Source of the DNA: Mailhella massiliensis
Lineage (GTDB): Bacteria > Desulfobacterota > Desulfovibrionia > Desulfovibrionales > Desulfovibrionaceae
NCBI RefSeq assembly: GCF_020741395.1
Contig: NZ_DYZA01000050.1
Location: 1-10,107, forward strand
DNA: 10,107 nucleotides
Direction: 5' to 3'
The position numbers were made by a program, and so were the translations under genes. Below are positions 8,020 through 10,107 of this stretch, in pieces. The notes beneath the pieces are model-generated. The model saw only the letters and a list, made by a program, of their open reading frames with translations. It was not told the origin of the DNA and did no database searches. Position 1 is the first letter of the stretch. Each line of letters starts with the position of its first letter.

Positions 8020-8655
8020 CTATTCGGCCTTATAACCATGCTCCGTGGTATTGTCGTTCAGCGTGTAGGTGAACGTCAGCTCGCCCGTGGCCGCGTCGAA
8101 GCCCGTCACGGTCAGGACGCCTTCATCCGTGGGAACATTGCGGTCTATCGAGATGCCCGTGAGGGCGCCGTTGATAACCACTTCCTTGCCGCCGATGACG
8201 ATGGTGTCCACACCGGCGGACGCACTGATGCTCAGCGAGCCTTCGGCCGTGGTGGGCATCTTGCCGGGGGTGGAGCCGTCCGTAAGGCCGGATTCATAGA
8301 CCGTCAGACTGTCGGAGCCCACCGTCACGCCGTTGTCCACGCCGCTTATGGTAATGGTCACTTTGCCTTCGGCAACGTCGCCGTCCGCGTCCGTATAGGT
8401 GTAGGTAAATTCTTCCGTCAGCGTTTCACCGTCGGAAAGATCCTTTACCGCCTCGTTGTCGTTATTGAGCGTGTAGCTGTAGGTGCCGTCGCCGTTCAGC
8501 GTGATTTTGCCGTACTGGCTGCTCTGGTTCGCATCCCAGGCGAAGGTTGCATCGGCGTCCGCACCGGCCACCGCGCCTTTCAGCGCGTTGCCCGTGACGG
8601 CATTGCTGTCTCCTTCCGTCACCGTATGCGTGAAGCTTTCGATGGTGGGCACGTC
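7930..8655 (-). repeat. Tandem repeat unit 1 of the adhesin (726 bp), carrying the TAG
   Basis: This is the first full 242-codon unit: a VCBS-like half (EGDSNAVTGNAL ... NGDGTYSYTL ... FTYTYTDADGDVAEGKVTI) and a second half (SLTVYESGL ... NVPTDEGVLTVTGFDAATG ... VTVTDVDG). TAG replaces TGG at 8020-8022. A diverged copy of the second half only lies upstream at about 8656-9035. Confidence 0.9.
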
Positions 8656-9573
8656 GTCGGTGATGACCACGGTCACCACGCCGTCGCCTGTGGAGCCGTC
8701 GGTATCCGTCACCGTCACCACAAGGTCGTGGGCGATGCTGTCCGCGCCCTCGCCCGTGTGCTCCTGCGTGGCCTGCGTAAGATGATAGGTATAGTCCAGC
8801 CGCCCGGCGGCGGCGTCGAATCCCGTCACTTCCAGGTAGCCTTCATCGGTGGGGACGACTGCTCCCGTCAGCGCGCCGTCGTACACCACGACGCCGCCGA
8901 TGACGATGGAGGCCACGCCGTCGAGAGCCTCGATGATCATGTAGCCGAAAGCATCGGCGCTTGCGCCCTGCGCGCCCCTCAGGCCGCTTTCCTGCACCCT
9001 GAGCACATCGCGCTCGGCGGAGACTCCGGCGCCCCCGTCATGCGGGTTGTCGGGATTGTCCAGCACGGGAATGTCGTCAATGTTCCCGGGATTGCCGGGC
9101 GTGACGATCACCGGATAGTCAGTATCCGCCGAGCTTGTGGCCGCACCGATGGTTTCGGGATTCACATCGCCGCCGGGCCAGCCCACATCGAGGCCGCCCA
9201 GACGGTCCAGCCCGTCCAGCAGAGAGGCGTTCACATAGTCATGGAAACGGTTGCCGTTGCCCTGCGCGGCGGCCCTTGCGGCGGGACCGGCGGCAGGCAT
9301 GAGGTCGGGCTCGTTCATGGCCATGAAGAAGTCTTCGCCCGCGATCTCGGCGCCGTCCACCTCAAAGGAGGGCATGTTCTCCTTGGAATAGGTGGCGTAG
9401 AACTCCTGAAGGCGTATGACGGAGCCGTCTTCAAAGCTCAACAGCAGATCGTCGCCGTCGCGGGAAAGCGTGGCGTCCCCTGTGGGAAAATCAAAGACAA
9501 AATGCCCTTCGGGCGTGCTGGGAATATTCTGCGTGGTGTCGGGAGCAGGCTTGGCAAGGCGTATGTCGGCCAT
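8020..9573 (-). CDS. N-terminal fragment of the adhesin (517 residues, ends at the TAG)
   Basis: This is the product expected if the TAG is read as a stop. It keeps the BapA-like prefix domain, the PAAG motif, the diverged partial repeat and most of the first full repeat, ending ...TLNDNTTEHGYKAE. It lacks RTX repeats and the C-terminal signal, so type I export should fail and the fragment would remain in the cytoplasm. The ATG at 9573 (MADIRLAKPAP) is chosen over the upstream in-frame start at 9660 because AGGAG sits seven bases before it and family homology begins there. There is no Sec signal peptide, as expected for a type I substrate. Confidence 0.75.
   Translation of the reverse strand: MADIRLAKPAPDTTQNIPSTPEGHFVFDFPTGDATLSRDGDDLLLSFEDGSVIRLQEFYATYSKENMPSFEVDGAEIAGEDFFMAMNEPDLMPAAGPAARAAAQGNGNRFHDYVNASLLDGLDRLGGLDVGWPGGDVNPETIGAATSSADTDYPVIVTPGNPGNIDDIPVLDNPDNPHDGGAGVSAERDVLRVQESGLRGAQGASADAFGYMIIEALDGVASIVIGGVVVYDGALTGAVVPTDEGYLEVTGFDAAAGRLDYTYHLTQATQEHTGEGADSIAHDLVVTVTDTDGSTGDGVVTVVITDDVPTIESFTHTVTEGDSNAVTGNALKGAVAGADADATFAWDANQSSQYGKITLNGDGTYSYTLNNDNEAVKDLSDGETLTEEFTYTYTDADGDVAEGKVTITISGVDNGVTVGSDSLTVYESGLTDGSTPGKMPTTAEGSLSISASAGVDTIVIGGKEVVINGALTGISIDRNVPTDEGVLTVTGFDAATGELTFTYTLNDNTTEHGYKAE
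9286..9297 (-). other. Possible LapG-type cleavage motif (PAAG) in the adhesin
   Basis: Residues 93-96 of the adhesin are Pro-Ala-Ala-Gly, just after the folded prefix domain and in a flexible Ala/Gly-rich linker. LapG proteases cut LapA-type adhesins at a dialanine-glycine site at about this distance from the N-terminus, which releases the adhesin when c-di-GMP falls. The motif and position fit; no LapG or LapD gene is visible here, so function is unproven. Confidence 0.5.
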
Positions 9574-9580
9574 AAATACA

Positions 9581-9585
9581 CTCCT
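9581..9585 (-). promoter_or_regulatory. Ribosome binding site of the adhesin gene
   Basis: AGGAG on the minus strand with seven bases to the ATG at 9573. This decides the start in favour of MADIRLAK. Confidence 0.8.
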
Positions 9586-9649
9586 GGGTAAGATATCGAC
9601 AATATTCAGTAGAGGAAAAAGAAAACGGCAAGGCGGGAACAGCCGGGAC

Positions 9650-9695
9650 AAAAAACACAAAAGCCCCGTACCGGCACGACGCCGGAACAGGGCTT
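9650..9695 (-). terminator. Terminator-like hairpin in the adhesin leader (proximal)
   Basis: On the minus strand AAGCCC (9695-9690) pairs with GGGCTT (9666-9661). The inner GCCGG (9685-9681) pairs with CCGGC (9675-9671) around a five-base loop, with a short interrupted stretch between the stems. TTTTGTGTTTTTT follows. This fits an intrinsic terminator 77 bases before the adhesin ATG. It could attenuate the adhesin transcript or end one coming from beyond the window. Confidence 0.6.
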
Positions 9696-9729
9696 ATACA
9701 GGAAAAGGAAAATCCCGGAGAAAGTGCAT

Positions 9730-9796
9730 AAAAAACCTGCCGTCGCAAAGGGTTGATAAAAGGTATAAACACCTCCAAGCCCTGGATTCCGGCAGG
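9730..9796 (-). terminator. Structured RNA element ending in a U6 tract in the adhesin leader (distal)
   Basis: On the minus strand CCTGCCG (9796-9790) pairs with CGGCAGG (9742-9736), directly followed by TTTTTT (9735-9730). The 47 bases between hold nested pairings: GGG with CCC, and AGGT with ACCT around GTTTAT, with a seven-by-seven internal loop next to the basal stem. A competing hairpin (GTTCC with GGAAT, 9799-9786) uses the same 5' arm and would break the terminator stem. I compared it mentally with the c-di-GMP, TPP, glycine and fluoride riboswitch signatures and saw no match. It is either an attenuator or a compound terminator. Confidence 0.45.
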
Positions 9797-9836
9797 AACT
9801 CTACGATCCTCCATCAATGAGATATCGCTTTCTTTC

Positions 9837-9865
9837 CCTACACCCGTTTTGCCCTTGTCTGTCAA
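9837..9865 (-). promoter_or_regulatory. Candidate promoter of the adhesin leader
   Basis: A perfect TTGACA (9865-9860) with a 17-base spacer precedes TGTAGG (9842-9837), a weak -10 with three of six matches. The start point would be near 9830, giving a leader of roughly 255 bases that contains both U-tract hairpins. The weak -10 suggests an activator or a different promoter further right in the AT-rich part. Confidence 0.35.
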
Positions 9866-10107
9866 CGCATTACGGGATTTTCGCCCCGCTGGGAGGCCGG
9901 TACGGCGGGCCTGCGGGCGTGATGCCGGGCAATATTTGGGATACAAATCACAATGCACAAGCTCCCCGAAAAAAACAAACACAACACATTGAAAAAAAAC
10001 ATATTTTTTTCTGTCTCCCCCGCTTTCCCCTTCATAGGGCAGGGCATGGAAGGGCAATGGTCATTTGCAATTTTACTAAATAATATCAATATATTAAATA
10101 ATATATC
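9866..10107. other. AT-rich non-coding region upstream of the adhesin
   Basis: I see no supported gene. With 9574-9865 it makes a 534-base gap. Part of it (about 9880-9930) is GC-rich with small repeats; from about 9940 it becomes very AT-rich, ending in TAATATCAATATATTAAATA-like sequence. A run of eight A and a run of seven T face each other at 9992-10010, an A-tract inverted repeat. Such DNA is typical of bent promoter regions or sites for nucleoid proteins, and would also fit the edge of foreign DNA. A minus-strand frame at 9862-10002 could encode a 46-residue hydrophobic peptide, but support is poor. Confidence 0.5.

Larger units (their letters stand above)
5590..9573 (-). pseudogene. BapA/RTX-type secreted adhesin interrupted by one in-frame TAG
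   Basis: One frame of 1328 codons encodes a repeat-rich biofilm-type adhesin for type I secretion, open except for TAG at 8020-8022 (codon 518). In full-length numbering, residues 1-85 are a BapA-like prefix (ATLSRDGDDLLLSFEDGSVI) and 93-96 are PAAG. About 180-306 is a diverged partial repeat; 307-548 and 549-790 are two near-identical 242-residue repeats, each a VCBS-like half plus a second half ending in VTVTDVDG...VDDVP. About 812-1022 is a module I do not recognise. About 1165-1197 has two or three RTX nonapeptides (GGAGDDTIF, GSGNDIIVY), then a secretion region ends in FLLQNSNG. Both sides of the stop share one frame and the next repeat copy has TGG there. It may be a recent null mutation, a recombination-reversible state, an assembly error or a read-through codon. 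Confidence 0.85.

Noticed and set aside
7204..8655. A CRISPR array or mobile-element repeat
   Set aside because: The repeats are long, adjacent, coding and in frame, without spacers, terminal inverted repeats or transposase.
5092..9591. A plus-strand open frame of 1499 codons opposite the adhesin
   Set aside because: It is codon-aligned antisense to a GC-rich repeat gene that rarely uses the Leu and Ser codons whose complements are stops. Its translation is low-complexity, repeats with the adhesin period and matches no family.
9730..9840. A c-di-GMP riboswitch in the adhesin leader
   Set aside because: GCAAAG occurs on the plus strand, but the conserved GEMM sequence blocks and tetraloop/receptor arrangement are not seen on the minus strand, which is the strand that would be transcribed.
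9862..10035. A possible small hydrophobic peptide on the minus strand (start at 10035 or 10002, FFFNVLCLFFSGSLCIVICI)
   Set aside because: The hydrophobic run comes largely from a poly-T tract, the best ribosome-like site is about 12 bases away, and the C-terminus is Arg-rich low-complexity sequence. It cannot be excluded but is not supported.
9491..10057. A minus-strand frame of 188 codons running into the adhesin start in another frame
   Set aside because: It overlaps the adhesin coding start by 83 bases, covers both U-tract hairpins, has no clear ribosome site and no family resemblance.

Overview
The window is a type I secretion and surface-adhesin locus. Every supported gene reads on the minus strand. 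In transcription order (high to low coordinate) it holds: a structured leader region (about 9574-9865); a BapA/RTX-type adhesin gene (9573-5590); a strong intrinsic terminator (5549-5581); a glycosyltransferase gene (5381-4271); and a two-gene operon encoding the type I secretion ABC transporter (4136-1776) and its HlyD/LapC-like adaptor (1740-229). The base composition is GC-rich and the genes resemble the large biofilm-adhesin loci of Desulfovibrionaceae (Desulfovibrio, Bilophila and relatives). That placement is an inference from protein style and composition, not something the window proves.

Two of the four genes carry a disabling change. The adhesin frame is open from 9573 to 5590 except for one in-frame TAG at 8020-8022. 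The equivalent codon in the next tandem repeat copy is TGG, so the stop is one transition away from tryptophan. It removes the unknown C-terminal module, the RTX calcium-binding repeats and the secretion signal. The glycosyltransferase is split by a +1 frameshift near 4540-4565, just before its conserved EAMSCG motif. The ABC transporter and the adaptor look intact.

The adhesin has an N-terminal BapA-like prefix domain, a Pro-Ala-Ala-Gly tetrapeptide at residues 93-96 that resembles a LapG cleavage site, and alternating VCBS-like and second-type modules. The main array is two DNA repeats with a period of exactly 726 bp (242 codons). Next come a roughly 210-residue module I do not recognise, a further module, two or three RTX nonapeptides and a C-terminal secretion region. 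The product would leave the cell through the ABC/HlyD pair plus an outer-membrane TolC-type protein. No TolC, LapG or LapD gene lies in this window.

Non-coding parts carry more structure than usual. The adhesin leader has two successive hairpins, each followed by a U-rich tract. The transporter mRNA starts with a hairpin that runs into its ribosome binding site. The far right end (about 9940-10107) is very AT-rich. The left 228 bases hold no gene I can support.
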